A stretch of DNA of 64,000 nucleotides from Spinellus fusiger (taxonomy: Eukaryota > Mucoromycota > Mucoromycetes > Mucorales > Phycomycetaceae), in the NCBI GenBank assembly GCA_025094145.1, contig JALLLS010000111.1, forward strand, positions 32,442 to 96,441, written 5' to 3'. Positions within the stretch are counted from its first letter, which is position 1, and every line of letters starts with the position of its first letter. The notes beneath the pieces are model-generated. The model did not search any database. It saw only the letters and a program-made list of their open reading frames with translations, and was not told the DNA's origin. Both the position numbers and the translations under genes were made by a program. This document shows, in pieces, positions 1 to 14,366 of this stretch.

Positions 1-2959
1 TATTGGTGACATCTTTAATGTATGCTTTTTGGTGATTGATCTTTTTTGTTCATGTTAGAAATTACTATTATTATCTCAATTTATCTTTATCTATCTATAA
101 CTTACTGCACATTGAAGTGATAAGTCTCGAAGTGAAAATGCATCTTTGGACAATATCTGTTCTTCGTTGTAGAGCCGTACTAATTTCTCAAACAGACGCT
201 CATCTCCTTCAAAATCTTTTTGGATCACAGTGGTAGACACCTTCTCAATGTCTGATAGAATGTAAATATTAACACATAAGCTATCAGGATGGATAGATGA
301 CTTACAAAAGAGTTGGAGAAGCAACCAAACAAGACCGTTGTCTTTAGTCAAGTGGTGTTTTGTTTCTGGTGGATAAGGTTCACCTTCTGGTGTGTACACC
401 AAATCAGTAAAATCCTGAAGTATATCCTGGTAGGAGAAGAAACTAGACACCATATTATGATAAATAGGGAGGATCCATGGAATAAGTTAAATGACTCACT
501 CTGCTGCAACAAAACTATAGAGCTGATCGGCAGTTTCTGTCATTAGCTCCCATAAATTCATATTAGAAGGTATCAGCATTTTGATGTCTTCTCCACGAGC
601 AGATGCAGTTGCAGGATTAAAAGGCTCTTGCTCTATTTCATTAACTATAAACACACAGAGACACACATACATACACGCATACATACACACATACACATCA
701 ATAGGCCATCATCCATCGAGTTCCATTCAAAACCTTACTTGGCCTTTTTCCTAGTCTGCTGTGATGCTGAATACATCTAATCACATCTCTAACCTTGGTC
801 ACCATAGCCTTTCTAATCTGTGTGGTGTCTAAACCTGTCTGTGTTAATGAAATGGCCAACTGCCTAAATTCATCCATAGAAGCACGCTGGAAAAGCATGT
901 CTCGAAAATGGGTCTCAATACTGGTCGAGTTCCCATCCTTTACAAATTCGATCTATCTCATAATGTCACTAAAGTTTCTCTCATGGCATCGTACTAGAGC
1001 ATCTTACCAAATCCCCTTCAAACATATGGTAGCTTGTGCGTGTGGTTAAATCATTGTACTCATGCCGTCTGCTCATTTGAGAGATCAGTGGCCAAGAGGC
1101 ATCTATTCTCTCCCCAAAATAAAAAATCAATTTTTTTTTAAAAAATAAAAATAAAATAAAGAGACATATTACTGCTTTTTCTGCTGCCTCCTGTCTTTTA
1201 TTACCTGGTGGCATCATCAAAAAGGCCAAATGCCTTCTTCGTTTACCGAGCTCATTGACAAACTTCTCCATGGTCCAATGAATACTTTGGGCAAAAGTGC
1301 CTCGAAGAAAGTGGCCATAAATATCGGGTAACTGCAAAACAAGTCTGTTTATTGCCCTTTCTTTCTTTTTATCTCTCCAACTTACAGCTACAATAATATC
1401 ATAGTGGGAGACTACACTAGCACCATCCCCTGATGGTCCCAGTAGAAATAGATTGATAAGCTCTTTTCCCTTGTTGAGACACTTGACTTGAATGGTGGAT
1501 AAATCAGCAGGTAAAGTGTTTATTTCTCTCGAAACGTGTTTGATAATATTGATAGCAATGGCGGTTGGTATTTTCTCTACCAGTCGATGGTCTTGTTTGA
1601 TGGAGCTGATCATATAATGCAATGTGATAAGCCATAGGTTGTGGTTTACAATGGGAGGTTGTGGGATAGCAACAGAGGCGTCTGTGATGAGAAAATGTCC
1701 ATACAATTCCGGGAACTAAATTCATGCGTCAATCCCGACTCTGCTTTGATACTGTTGTATCCCCATCTTCTTGCATTCGTTCATTCTTGTGTTTTTATCT
1801 TCCTGTTATATCCTTATATCCTTATATCCTTACATCTCTATATCCCTATCTCCTTATCTCCTACACCTCATTCATTTCCTACTTACAGAGTAAATCACAT
1901 CATAAAAGGACACTAAGCCCGGAGATGTCACATTTGTAGTTTCTCCTCCTTTTCCTCCACTCTCTGATCCACCATTGGAACGTAACATGAAGAAGTCGAG
2001 TATTTTCTGTCCTGCCTGAAAACACTGTATTTGCAATGAACTAAGATCAGTGGCTGGGAGGTCTGTTAATTCTGTCAGAAGGTGCTTTATCACTGCAAGG
2101 ATGACAGCACTACTAACTCCTGCTTGAAGAACTGCCTGGGGTGGATTACTCTGCAGACAAGACAGCATAAAATACAGAGTCACAATCCAAATCGACAATG
2201 CATGTGGGTTTTGTGGAGATATGGAACGTAAAGACAGTGTAGGCAGTAGATCCTCTAACAATTGGCCCAGTGGAAAGGGGTGGAACAACATGGCTGACTG
2301 TCCTGCTAAAGAAACACTGTGGGTGCCAGATAGGCCGGTGGTGGGTGTAATAGGCACTTGAGAGAGTAGGTGGTGAAGAAAGGTCATGAGGCGAGTGGTT
2401 TTGACAAGAGTGAAAGGTGGTTCTCGGTATATCTGTAGAATAATACCAAGTTGCTCGGCCTATCTCATTATCAAGGTCAGGTTAAATGAACAGAGAAGGA
2501 GAAAACAGTGTCCAAGGTCATTCTCAAAGGCATAACAGCTTACACAACTACCGGATGAACATGTACGCAGAAAGTCCTGCACAAGAGTTCCATAGTGAAT
2601 GCGGTTGGCAGTGAGAGGAAAAGACACTACACAGTCGTTGTAAAGAAGTGTCAAATCTACAGTGGTATCTGTTTCTGGATGGAGCAAGTCAAGTCTTCGT
2701 CGCTTGGGTGTCTTTCCATGAAATAGACTAATGAAGAGTAAGCCAGGGTAGATGACAGTAGAGTCTTACCCATAGTAAGCACCACTGTTGACTTGAGAAA
2801 CAAATGCCTCCTATCGATATAGACAGATAGATAGATAGATAGATAGACAGTCAGACAGTCAGTATGAAGTAAAGATCACCCAGTACTGAAGTTTACCGTG
2901 GACTGATTATCTTGCGCATCTGCAAAGAGTCGAGAAATGACAGTTCGAAGAGACTCCAT
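1..2959 (-). CDS. Large multi-exon helical-repeat protein, unidentified, running off the left edge
   Basis: The ATG at 2959 opens MESLRTVISRLFADAQ and the frame continues through at least seven exons. The last visible exon (453 down to about 103) ends at a GTAAGT donor, so the C-terminus lies outside the window. The protein is leucine-rich and helical, with a short basic stretch KTPKRRR near residue 40 that could be a nuclear signal. Two neighbouring segments (about 2240-1880 and 1660-1380) encode clearly similar blocks: LSIWIVTLYFMLSCL against NLWLITLHYMISSI, followed in both by a hydrophobic run and a Y-D-V/I-I ending. The next exons both begin P-D/E-I/L-YGHFL. I do not recognise the family. 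HEAT/ARM-type scaffolds such as a Mediator tail subunit are a guess only. It is head-to-head with the NKAP gene, with 174 nt between start codons. Confidence 0.6.
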
Positions 2960-3133
2960 GACAGCAAGACAAGGAATCGCACAACAAAAAGAAGACCACT
3001 TGCAACGTGTGCGGCCACTAAAAGACAGTCTTGATCTACCTTTTTTTTTCTTTTTTTTTTTAAAATAAAAAAATCACGTCACCAGAATCACTTTTACATC
3101 TGTCCCCTTTTCTTTTCTTGTTCTTTTCACGCC
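2960..3133. promoter_or_regulatory. Short divergent promoter between the repeat-protein gene and the NKAP gene
   Basis: Only 174 nt separate the two start codons, so both genes must share this spacer as promoter and 5' UTR. It contains a pyrimidine-rich T-tract followed by an A-tract near 3041-3070. No confident TATA box was identified. Confidence 0.5.
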
Positions 3134-4434
<1,301 letters not shown>

Positions 4435-4460
4435 ACTTTAATAAACACTCTCCATTTTCC

Positions 4461-5245
4461 CTATTGGCATTTTGCCTCCACAATGGACGGTCCAACCTCC
4501 TCGTACTCCTTTTTTGATATCCACAGCTGGTGGAATGTACTAAGAGAAGCAAGAATAGAGCCACCCAGCCAACTGCTGCATTTACGTTCTGTTTGATTAC
4601 CAGCAGCATGGATTTTGATTTTGTTCTAAGCAAGGATCAATGCATGGCCATAGTAAACATCACTTACTCCAGGGGCCATCATAGGCAGCTCATAATTAAG
4701 ACGCTCATTGAATCCAGGGAAGAGAGTATTTCCACCTGTCACAACGACATTGTTGAAGAGAAGAGGACGAAGATCGATGTCACAGCTGTAGATACTGTTC
4801 AGTACCAATTGATGCATGCCTAGACTAGCATCCACACTCTGCTTGGAGAGACCCAGTGAAGGAATGACTGTCTGTGGAGAGACATCTGTCTGTGGCTGTA
4901 GTCGATCAGTACACATAAGAAGAGAATGGGATTACCATTTGAATGAACTGCTGTGGTTGATAAAGGATCTCAGGCAATTTGTATCTCTCCATGCCAAATG
5001 AGCTGTTATAGCCATCAGGAAATTCAAATGGTTTTTGTGGCCTTGAAGCAATGATACTGTCCATACACCATTAGCCAACCTATATAAAATGAACATGCTC
5101 TAGGCATGCTTCCTTATTTACCCTTCATCGTAGGTCATTTCTGATACTTGGCATACACTCTCCTTGTACTCCAGAACAACTCTCTATAGCCCATAAAAAT
5201 TTAGCCTTCTCTCTCACACTCTTATTATAATGGATATATATATAT

Positions 5246-5291
<46 letters not shown>

Positions 5292-6316
5292 ACCGATGTT
5301 TGGTACGCATCAAAGCTCTCTGTAGTACCTGGACGCTCACGAAGATCTACTTGAGGAGGCTGTCCACTCTCTACAGGTCGCTTGTTGGAAATCTTATAGT
5401 GAGGTGTAATATTCACATTCAAGTCATTCTTCAACTGGTCCACAATTTGTCGTGTTAAGAGATCACCACCAATGGACTGTCGAAGAATGCCTAGGATACA
5501 CTAAGCCTACACCCCTTATGGATCCCATGGTATTTACCTTTCTTCAAGACATAACCATCGTATACAGGCACAGCACTTGTAGTGCTTCCACCAGAGTCAA
5601 GAATCAAAGCAGTGGCTCTTCCTACAGAGAAACTGTCCACCTTTTTATAAGTCCATCTCTCTCTCTTTGACTGCCTGTGACTTACGCAGTCATAACTGCA
5701 TCCTTGGCCAGATAGAAGGCAGGAAACTCGAACTTCTCAAATGCCAACTCCACCATCTTCTCTCTCTTGTCAGATGTGTTCCAAGCAGGTTCTGTACAAA
5801 GAAGAGGGTGTTCTGTTGGATCCACTCGTAACATGGTACGGAAGGCTGCGTTCCAGATCTGCTCCATAGCCTCCCAATCATTGACTGTAATGTAGTTCAG
5901 TAGTGGTTCAGTAGTGGTTTCTATCTCTCTTACTTGTTCCGTCCTGCATTGGGTTTCTGATCTCCATACTGGGTCTCCATGTATTGATCTTGGTGTCTCC
6001 AATGAAATACTTTTTCTTTACTCTATTATCAGCTGCTTCACTAGTCTCCATCATGGTGACATCGCCACTGTCTCCTGGCTTTGCATCTGTATCAGGCTCT
6101 TCAAGGTAGCCGTAGGAAGTGGGAAACACAGCCTTGGGCGTGTCTTCACCAGCATAACCAGCACGAGTCGACGTAGATCCCACATCCAATACAAGCGCGT
6201 TTACTTCATCTAAAGGAACAAACAAGTGTCAGCTGCTGTTTCTCTACTGTTGGCTGTTTCTCTACTGGTCTTTTTGTTTTGTTTTGTTTTGTTTTACCTC
6301 CACCATAAGTCACCAT
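4461..6316 (-). CDS. ARP4: Actin-related protein Arp4 (BAF53/ACTL6-like)
   Basis: Arp4 is the nuclear actin-related subunit of the NuA4 acetyltransferase and the INO80 and SWR1 remodelers (family knowledge). Exon 1 is a seven-codon exon (6316-6298, MVTYGG plus one base) spliced to [12 protein letters not shown] at 6209, matching the YGGDEVGALVFDIGS start of human ACTL6A. Further hallmarks are [30 protein letters not shown], a [12 protein letters not shown] nucleotide-pocket motif and a C-terminus [19 protein letters not shown] then SKKEYEEVG, ending at the TAG at 4463-4461. An acidic insertion follows the first actin block, as is usual for Arp4. Several short introns interrupt it; one contains a (TG)n tract at 5249-5287. 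It is tail-to-tail with NKAP. Confidence 0.93.
5249..5287. repeat. (TG)n microsatellite inside an ARP4 intron
   Basis: About 19 uninterrupted TG units lie next to a TA-rich stretch. They are flanked by splice signals of the Arp4 gene on the opposite strand and are not coding. Confidence 0.9.
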
Positions 6317-6762
6317 GACAGACAGATAGACAGTTTAAGAAAATAAAAGAAGTGTGCTCTGCTTGGAGACAACCGAGTCTATAAAATAGTCACGGTCATG
6401 ACGTTGATCCTGGTGCTATAGAGTCATGTTGGAAGTGAGCAAAAGAATGGATTGAAGTATTTACAGTAGTGAATGAATTATATATAAATAAAATAATAGA
6501 TATATAAAATTCAGAATAGATTACCTGTAGAATGAATAGGTGTGATGGGCTCTAGACTCATAGGGCTACATAATAATACACTCTATTTCTTTCCAATGTC
6601 TTTGTGTATTTGTGTCTAGTCTGATTTTTATTGATTCTTAGGCTATATATACATGAAGTAGAAGTAGAAGAACAGTAGAAGAAAATAGTGGTATGTAGAT
6701 AAATGAATAGAGAAAGAGAAAAGAAAAAGAAACAAAAGAAACAAAAAAAAAAGAGACATTGA
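6317..6762. other. Intergenic, ARP4 upstream and FNIP/Lst4 downstream region
   Basis: This 446-nt spacer lies between two genes on the minus strand. It should hold the ARP4 promoter and the 3' UTR of the upstream gene. It is AT-rich, with an (AGAA)-type purine run at 6700-6755. I see no further gene. Confidence 0.6.
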
Positions 6763-7084
6763 CTACGGATTCTGAGATACATAATGGCCAAGTACATCCC
6801 ATACTTTCATACCATAAGTACCACATATATTCACAAGAAGTGGCATGTCATTCTCATGTACTCTAATACAAGCGAATAAACAAAGAGACCTAATCCTTTC
6901 ATAAAGACTTACCCAAGGTCAACCGCCAACAGACGAGGATCTTCAAGAGGTGACAGTGTAGCTGTTTCAAGGCACTCATATACTCTTTCTTGTAGCAGTG
7001 TACTTCTGAGGTAGAGCAATTGAAGTCCATCCTCAAATACCTCCACAAGCTAATAATAATCAACAAATGACATATAAGAAATAA

Positions 7085-7123
<39 letters not shown>

Positions 7124-9824
7124 AAGATCACCTACATCCTCAGGAGAAAGCCCTGTATCGTTCTTGTGTTTGATCTGGGCCAAGAGATCAGACACAAGAG
7201 GAGATCTATTGACATTCTGCCATCCACCAGACTTGATGTGTGACAATTCAGATACATGCTGGTTCAATACACGGCAACGACTATACCCAAACATTAAGGT
7301 CTTTTTTTTTTCTTTTTCTTCCTTACAATGTAGTGGTATCAATCACAAGACAGGAGGATTCAGTCATAGCATCTGACATGGCAAACTGCTGTAATGTCTT
7401 TTGCATGTCTCGTTCTAGCTGTGCATTAGATAAGTTATTTGGCATTCCCATAAGCACAAAATCAGATTTATAACCATCACAGTACGATGCCATAAGAGAG
7501 CGACCATAGGACTTGGCATAAAGACGATCAGCAGAATCAGTAGGTATGCCACTGTCTTTGATTTGAGTAATATCAGGCTCCATATGAAATATCAACGATC
7601 TACCACCACCGCACATAAGAAAAGAATACTCAACATTAGCCAATAAACTCTTTATGAATATATTCATATGTATTTATATGTATTTATATTTACCTTGGCA
7701 TATCTACTGTAGAAACACCTGAAGGGGACAAGGTGGGTTTATCAGAGAAGCGAGACAGTTGGGATGGGCTCTTGGGACAAGAAGAATAAAGACTAGAATG
7801 ACTCGATGTGGGGTCTTCCTGGGGTGTCCATGTCTGTCGGTGCTGCCATGGTGTAGGTGGAAAAGGCGGAAGATGGATCGTAGCGGCAGAATGAACAGAC
7901 TCCAATGACTCTGAAAAGGTCTGTTCATTCTCATATCGCTGTGTCTTTGGAATATCAATGGACTCCAGGTCAGTAGAAGATCCAATCAATTGCCGTACTA
8001 TCTTGTCTTCTAGTTTGAGGGAAGAAGCGTCTTCTCCTCTATCATTTCCAAACAGATTTGTGGCTTGTGGATCCAACAGAGTCTCAAAGTTCTCATACAC
8101 TTCATTGCATCGAATCAAGTAGCTAAGAACATAGAGAATACGTCTTACTACGCTCGCCTTTTGTCCAATGACAATGGTCCTTGCAATACGAGAAGGGGTT
8201 CCCACATAGCCATACATATCACTCAACTGTGCCCACAAGGGATCGTAATTACCATAGTGGCAGTCAAGAGCTGTCTCTCTTTCGGGTGGGGCCACAGTAT
8301 GCACCCATGATAAATGGTAGGTCAGTACAGCTGTGATCATGGTAGAGACCAAGTAGTGGTGGGTGGGGTTATCAAACTCATGGATCAAATAGACAAGCTC
8401 CTTGATCAGTGTCTTGCTGTAGTCTGATCTACGCTGTGGGAATGTCGACATGTTGAGCCAAAGAGGTTCCTAAGATACAATGAAGGGTGTGTTAGACAGC
8501 AATTCTTTATCTTAATCCTTCTCCTACTTGTATACGTGGTGTTCCATATAAATCATAAAAGGCCTGCTTGAATTTCACCACGCCCTGCACAAGCATTGGT
8601 TCATGCTGGAAGATGTTGGGACTCAATGGATGACTTTGTTTCTTTTTTATCTACACCATGAGTCATAACAAAAGGGGGACGCCCATCACCTACCTGTTGT
8701 GGACTGGAAGCACGCAAGGCACTGGAGGCACGGAAATGATCACACAGAACATTCAATGCCTCTGTCTGTAGTTGATGCATTCGGTTCTCAATCAGTGCAA
8801 AATGAGAAAACACAAAGTCATGCAGTGTCTTGTTCTTGTCTTCCAAGGTAATGACAATGGCCAGTGCATATTTAACAGAGCGTGAAGTGTGTCGTACGGG
8901 AACAACATTGCGTGAACTGGGAAGGGGTGTAGGTCGAAAGATGCCATTTTCAAGGGTGGTTTGACTAAACCTTTGTGAACGTTTGGAATGAAAAGATCGC
9001 CTTGAACTGGTATGCAATCCCAAAATAGGAGGATAGATTGAAGCAGAGTATCGGCTCTCATCATCACTTGATTGTTCCGAAGTGGTGTCCTCTATGGAGA
9101 CCGATTGAACCGATCCAGGTACCGATCGTTTCGCCTCTTCACCATAGATACCGAGGGAAGATGTGGCGGATCGATCACTGTTAATAGAGGAAAAGGATAT
9201 TCTTCTTCCATTATCAGAGTCACGTGGGTGGAGTGTAAAGAGCTTGGAGAGAACAATCTGTGGATCCTTGTCTCTCTTATAGTGTACTTTGGTGTTCATG
9301 CCCTTGTAGGCTAAAGGAGCAGTGCCAAATATCATGTCACCAATGAGATCTAATCGACGGTTTGTCTAGCGAAGTGAGTGCAAGGAGAGTCCGTGTGTTC
9401 CTTTACCTGTCGCTGCTGTTGGGAGGTGTTCTCATGCATGGAAAGAGATGGTGTCGTGCGTAGACTGTGGGGCCTAAAATCACGGTTTTTACCAAGAAGA
9501 GAGTCCATGTCCAGGCTTACTCGTCCCAGTGCTTGACGTTGGCTGCCATTCCACGAGTGGGCCATTTCTGTCGGTGTTCGCATAGCCTCTTGTGCCATGG
9601 CAGCCGACAACTCAGAATCATAAAGAACTGTCTTGTTGGATTCACCGGCATCCTGACAGAAGAGTATACGAATATGCCCCTCCTTCAGGGGGAGTGGAGA
9701 CCATCTAAGCATTAAGAAAGGCACGCTTGGGAATCTCTTACGGTTCGGATTCTAAAAGTGAGTGGGTGTAGATATCTTCGCTGTCTCTTGAGGCTCCTTT
9801 GGTTCGAAAGAGTCTTTGGAGCAT
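6763..9824 (-). CDS. Folliculin-interacting protein (FNIP / Lst4-type DENN protein)
   Basis: FNIP/Lst4 pairs with folliculin (Lst7) as a GTPase-activating complex for Rag GTPases in TORC1 amino-acid signalling at the lysosome or vacuole (family knowledge). The start at 9824 (MLQRLFRTKGASRD) was chosen because, after an intron at 9741-9705, it continues in frame into WSPLPLKEGHIRILFCQDAG, resembling the animal FNIP N-terminus. The next exons carry GDMIFGTAPLAYKGMNTKVH and LSKLFTL, a low-complexity linker, then SVKYALAIVITLE (longin/uDENN region), a central DENN block (TMITAVLTYHLSWVHTVAPP) and a C-terminal domain with SDFVLMGMPNN and CLVIDTTTLQC. The last exon, ENDMPLLVNICGTYG, ends at the TAG at 6765-6763. 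Five or more introns are present, one with a GA-rich purine tract (7080-7127). Confidence 0.9.
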
Positions 9825-11656
9825 CCTCCCTTTCCCCTCTCGATTCTGCCAAGCAAGGAATGAGTGACGGAGAGGTGTTGAAGAAGGGTTGACAAGCCAT
9901 GTGTCTTGTGGTCACATGACAGATACCCCACATACAGACGTGTTGACTTTTCAAAAACATCTTTTTCCTTTTATAGAATATACTACCTCCCAGGCCGGAA
10001 GAAGCCACTCTTTTTAGAAATGTGGATGTTCAATTCCCAAGTCCCTGTTGTTGGGTTGGATTTGCTGAGAGGCGGCAGTAGAAACAGAAGCGGGGATACG
10101 TTCTATGGTGGTTGAATAGCAGCAGAGGTGGACTGAGCACACAGATATGCATGTGGTTTAAAAGAAAGCAGTAGTGGAAGGGCAGTGGTAGTATTTGGGC
10201 CGAGACCCACTTATAAAAGAGAAAGGGAAAAAAGAAAGAAAAAAGAAAGAAAAAACATGTCCATGAGTGAATTCATAGTAGAACAGTGATACTTTAGAGG
10301 GAGTGACAAAAGATAGCAAGGAAGACAGGCAAAATGGCTGTTGCTTGGATACTATTTTGAAAGCTAAGACTGCTTTTTTCTTTTTCTTTTTTTCTTTTTT
10401 CTTTTTGGATTCCTTTGAGTAGGGATAGACTGTCTTGCTTGTATTTTATTATGCACAATTCCTTGTTTCTATTATAGTAACTATAGTATCAAAATAACAA
10501 ACAAAACAAAATACAAAATACAAAACCCGAGAATGATTTGCTATGAGAATCACACCAAGATTAAGAGATCATCAGATATATTTACAAATATAGACATGGA
10601 CAAGATATATACACATATACATAAATGTAAATATAGATATAAATATAAATATAGGTGAAACCACCATAATTAAGTGCCATGGCAACCTTTTTTTTTTACT
10701 TCTTTTCTTGGTGAGTGAACTGGTACGCGTCTTACTCTACCCTTAGTGCCCATCTTTCTCTGATACACTAGCATTGAAATGAGGTTTGGGAACAATAACC
10801 CATGGTAGTAGACATAATAGTGATAAAGACACAAGTTCTTTTATTTATTCTTGGAGCTATTCACTTGTGCTATTTACAGATGATCTTTTTCAGAGATAGG
10901 CTGTTATTAAAGCAACACTAGAATGTGTGGTGTTACCTTGTCGAAGGATGGCCAATCATAGTACTCGGAAAGATGCATTTGGTTTATCTTTCTCCTGTTA
11001 AGTCAATGATAAAAAAAAAACTTCACTCATGCATTTTATCTATCGACAAGCCCATACTTTCCCGTTAGCGAGAGGACATTAAATTTATATTTTGTACTAA
11101 ATGTCTAGGCTTAAGTCTGCAGGCATTCGTGTGTAATACAGTGAAAATTGGACAAGGCCCTTTTCAAGAGAGATTTATTGGAGTGAAAATAGACATAAAA
11201 GGGAAACAATTAGAGTGCATTTCTAATAGAAAATGACAGTCTACCGAGAAAAGCCGATGAAGAAATACAAAACACTTTGTATTTTACAAGTGTATTTAGT
11301 TTGCACTTTGTATTTATTGTTATTGATGAGGGTATTTCTTTGGAATACATCATCAGAGAAAGGGATGCTATAGATACAAATGCAGATAGAAAGATGTAGA
11401 TATGTGTGTAGATGTACAAGTTATAGGATATGAATAGAGATATTTATAAAAGAGTATTTGTGTGTCCCATGGCCCGCTCTCATTCTCTTGTGTTCGTCAT
11501 CAGTGTGCAATGACAGGCCAAATAATGCAGGATATGTAATTTAAGGTGTTTCCTTGTGCCTTTTCTTATTCTATAGAACTGGTCTTTTTGCCCCGCTTCA
11601 AAATAATAAAACACTCCTTTTCACCCATTGCCCACTACTTGTCTTAATTTCTACCT
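9825..11656. promoter_or_regulatory. 1.8 kb divergent intergenic region, FNIP / F-BAR
   Basis: The two flanking genes point away from each other, so both promoters lie here. There are homopurine and homopyrimidine runs at 10228-10256 and 10377-10405 and many A/T tracts. Short open frames on either strand show no family resemblance. No RNA gene was recognised. Confidence 0.5.
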
Positions 11657-14366
11657 ATGACCCATTTGCGTATAGCAGATCATTTTTGGGTAAGAATACT
11701 TTAACCAACATTCTACTGACGCACTCACTCTGCCTGTACTAGACAAATGATACCACTGCTCTTTTGATATTAAAAGAACGATTGCAGAAATCCAACAAGA
11801 CCTGTAGTGCCATACGTACTGTCTTTAATAAGAGGCAAGAAGACCCTTTCTTATTTCCCTATTTAGTATGTGGATTGTACTCATATGGACTCTGCTTAGG
11901 GCTCATATTGAAGAAGAGTACGGTGAAAAGCTTTTGAGGCTATCACAAGTATCGTTGGCAGAGTATGAAGAACCCTACAGTACTTTTGTAGAATCATTGA
12001 CGCACATCCCCACTACAATGGAGACAGTAGCCCGTGCTCATCTTGACCTCTCACAGCAGATGAAGCAGCTACTACAAGCACCCCTCGAAAGGTTTATGGA
12101 GACCCAAGAGAGGCAATTTAAAATGGCAAGCCCTACAGTGGTGACTGCATAGTGTATTTGTTTGTTGATACTTATACGTGTGCCCTGTACGTACACATCC
12201 ATCTATAAAATAGGCCGAGACATGTGCAAAAAAATCACAGACAAGAAAGAGACAGAAATTGGGAGAAATGAGAGAGGTAATGTTAATGTATTATTATTCA
12301 CCCTCAGTGTACTTTGCATTGACAGCTATCGACAGGCCTGCTTAAATTATATGTCAGAATGTACAAAGCTATCTCAGGCGAAAAGAGACAGTCATGGTAA
12401 TTTAGCAGTGTCTCTGACTCAAGGTGATCTATTGAAAGTAAGCTACACTGTACATTCCACAATAAACTTATTGTATATGAAAAATAGACAAAACATAATA
12501 TACCTCGTTTAGGTATTATAGTAAAGATAAAGATAATTAGGTTGTTGTTTATTTGGCTAAATATCTATAGAGGAAAAATACAGACTCTCGGTAAAGAGTG
12601 CAGATACAGCAACAAGACAGTGGATAAATGACTGGAAAGATATATGTAACACATTACAAGGCCTGGAAGAGAATAGAATTGACTACTTGCGACGTACATT
12701 ATGGTCGTAAGTCAATACAATGAACATAACTTCTTGTCAAATTGTCTTTCTTTTACTAATGTTACTTAGTTATGCAAATATGCTCTCAAGTACATGTGTC
12801 ATTGATGATCAGGTAAATAACTAGAGTGAGTGTTTGTTTTCTAATAGCATTGATCTAGGCCTGCGAAAGAATACGCACTTCTTTAGAGATGATAGATATT
12901 CCTAGCGATATTAACTCTTTTATTGGCAAGATGGGGACAGGCACCAAACTACCAGAAATGCCTGTGTATACTCCTTGCAAAGAATCTCTTCTACTTTGCT
13001 CAGCACAACTCAATCTTTCTGATAAAGCATTTCAAAGTAGTACATGTAATGATGAAGAGTTACGTTCAATAAACCATCAATTGAAGATGATATCTTCATC
13101 ACAACTGCATGAATCTAGAGACACAAAGGTAATGCAATGAAAATAGCCAATAGTTATGTTTTTATTCTAATGCTAGACACTTAGGTAGTGAACATAGAAT
13201 CAAAGGTACACCCCGATACATGTGCCGTTCTTTTTCAGCAAGCCGAAGAAAATTCTCATGGATCTATTGACCTGTTACCTGCTAGTAAAAAGTAAAAAAA
13301 AAAAGTACAAGTACAAGTAAACCTTAAAATGATATCTAAGAAATATAGACATGAACCCAGTTCTTTGGATTCTCGGTGGCACAACTCAATCTATTCATCC
13401 ACCAAATTACAAAAAGAACTTACCGCACCACCCAAGTTAGAGTTACCAACCCAAATTAACCCTCACCTTTCACAGAGTACCCGGGAAATAGACGCACTCG
13501 AGCAAGAGATGCCCATCCAACCTTCATTCTACAAAGTGATTGGACATTCAGCCGACACTTTGAATTCTCCAAAGCATACCGACACATTCACACCTTATAT
13601 GCAAGAGAACTCTACCCTTCTGGACCTCTCAGAAAGAGCTCTCGGATCCCAGCACGATAATGTGATGTGCCTATCTGTTGTTCAATCGGTTCTTGTGGAC
13701 CACAATGAAACAGTGAAAAGCACACTACCCATTTGTCCAAGTAAGAATGGTTTATTTATAAACAGATAAGGTGGATCTAGCCACTTGTAAAAAAAAATAG
13801 ACACTGATAAACACTATCTAATATAGAGAATCCCCCACCATTGACTATCAATACATCACTGAAACATAACAGTGTAAAGTCAGTAGCCTCAAGTCCACAC
13901 CTAGCAGAAGATGAAAAAGAAAGTGTTTGGAAGTACAGACAATCTCCATTAACTTCTGCTGAAAACTGCCACAACAATGGTATTGATCTTTCATGTGAGG
14001 CATTGACTCACCCAAGACATGACTTGCTTAGACTATTCTTCAAAAGGAGAAAGGCATTCTAAACGATATTCAGTATTTGCATTATTTAAAAAGAAGTCTC
14101 GTTCTAAACCAACAAAAACATGGGAAGAACCCTCTCTCCAACATCAACAAATCACCAAAGGAAATCCTCACCGATTCTATGCTATGTTTCATCATGAAAA
14201 TAGAAAAAAGGATCCATCTCTAGAATGCTCCCTTGTCTCTCCACCTGTCTCTCCCAAGAGCCCAGCCAAAGACACTCGATTGTACTCGCACTTTATGAGT
14301 CACAAGAACCCGCCTAACCAGACCCATGGAACCATTGCCACTCACATTGAGAAAGATATTCTCTGA
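11657..14366 (+). CDS. F-BAR (FCH) domain protein with long disordered tail
   Basis: F-BAR proteins bind and curve the plasma membrane and link it to actin; fungal members act in cytokinesis and endocytosis (family knowledge). A small first exon 11657-11689 (MTHLRIADHFW) joins 11743-11834 (TNDTTALLILKERLQ) and then 11900 onward (AHIEEEYGEKLLRLSQ), the typical FCH start F-W...A..EE.YG. Later exons give YRQACLNYMSECTKLSQAK, RLSVKSADTATRQWINDW, LEENRIDYLRRTLWS, YANMLSSTCVIDD and the domain end at about 12960. Beyond this come about 400 Ser/Thr/Pro-rich residues with no SH3 domain visible. The second intron uses a GC donor (AG|GCAAGA). The splice choice between about 12125 and 12350 is uncertain. 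The general layout resembles Cdc15/Imp2 proteins lacking the SH3 domain. Confidence 0.85.

Noticed and set aside
5225..5443. His-Thr-repeat extension of an ARP4 frame
   Set aside because: The HTHT run is the (TG)n intron repeat read through; actin similarity begins only after the splice site.
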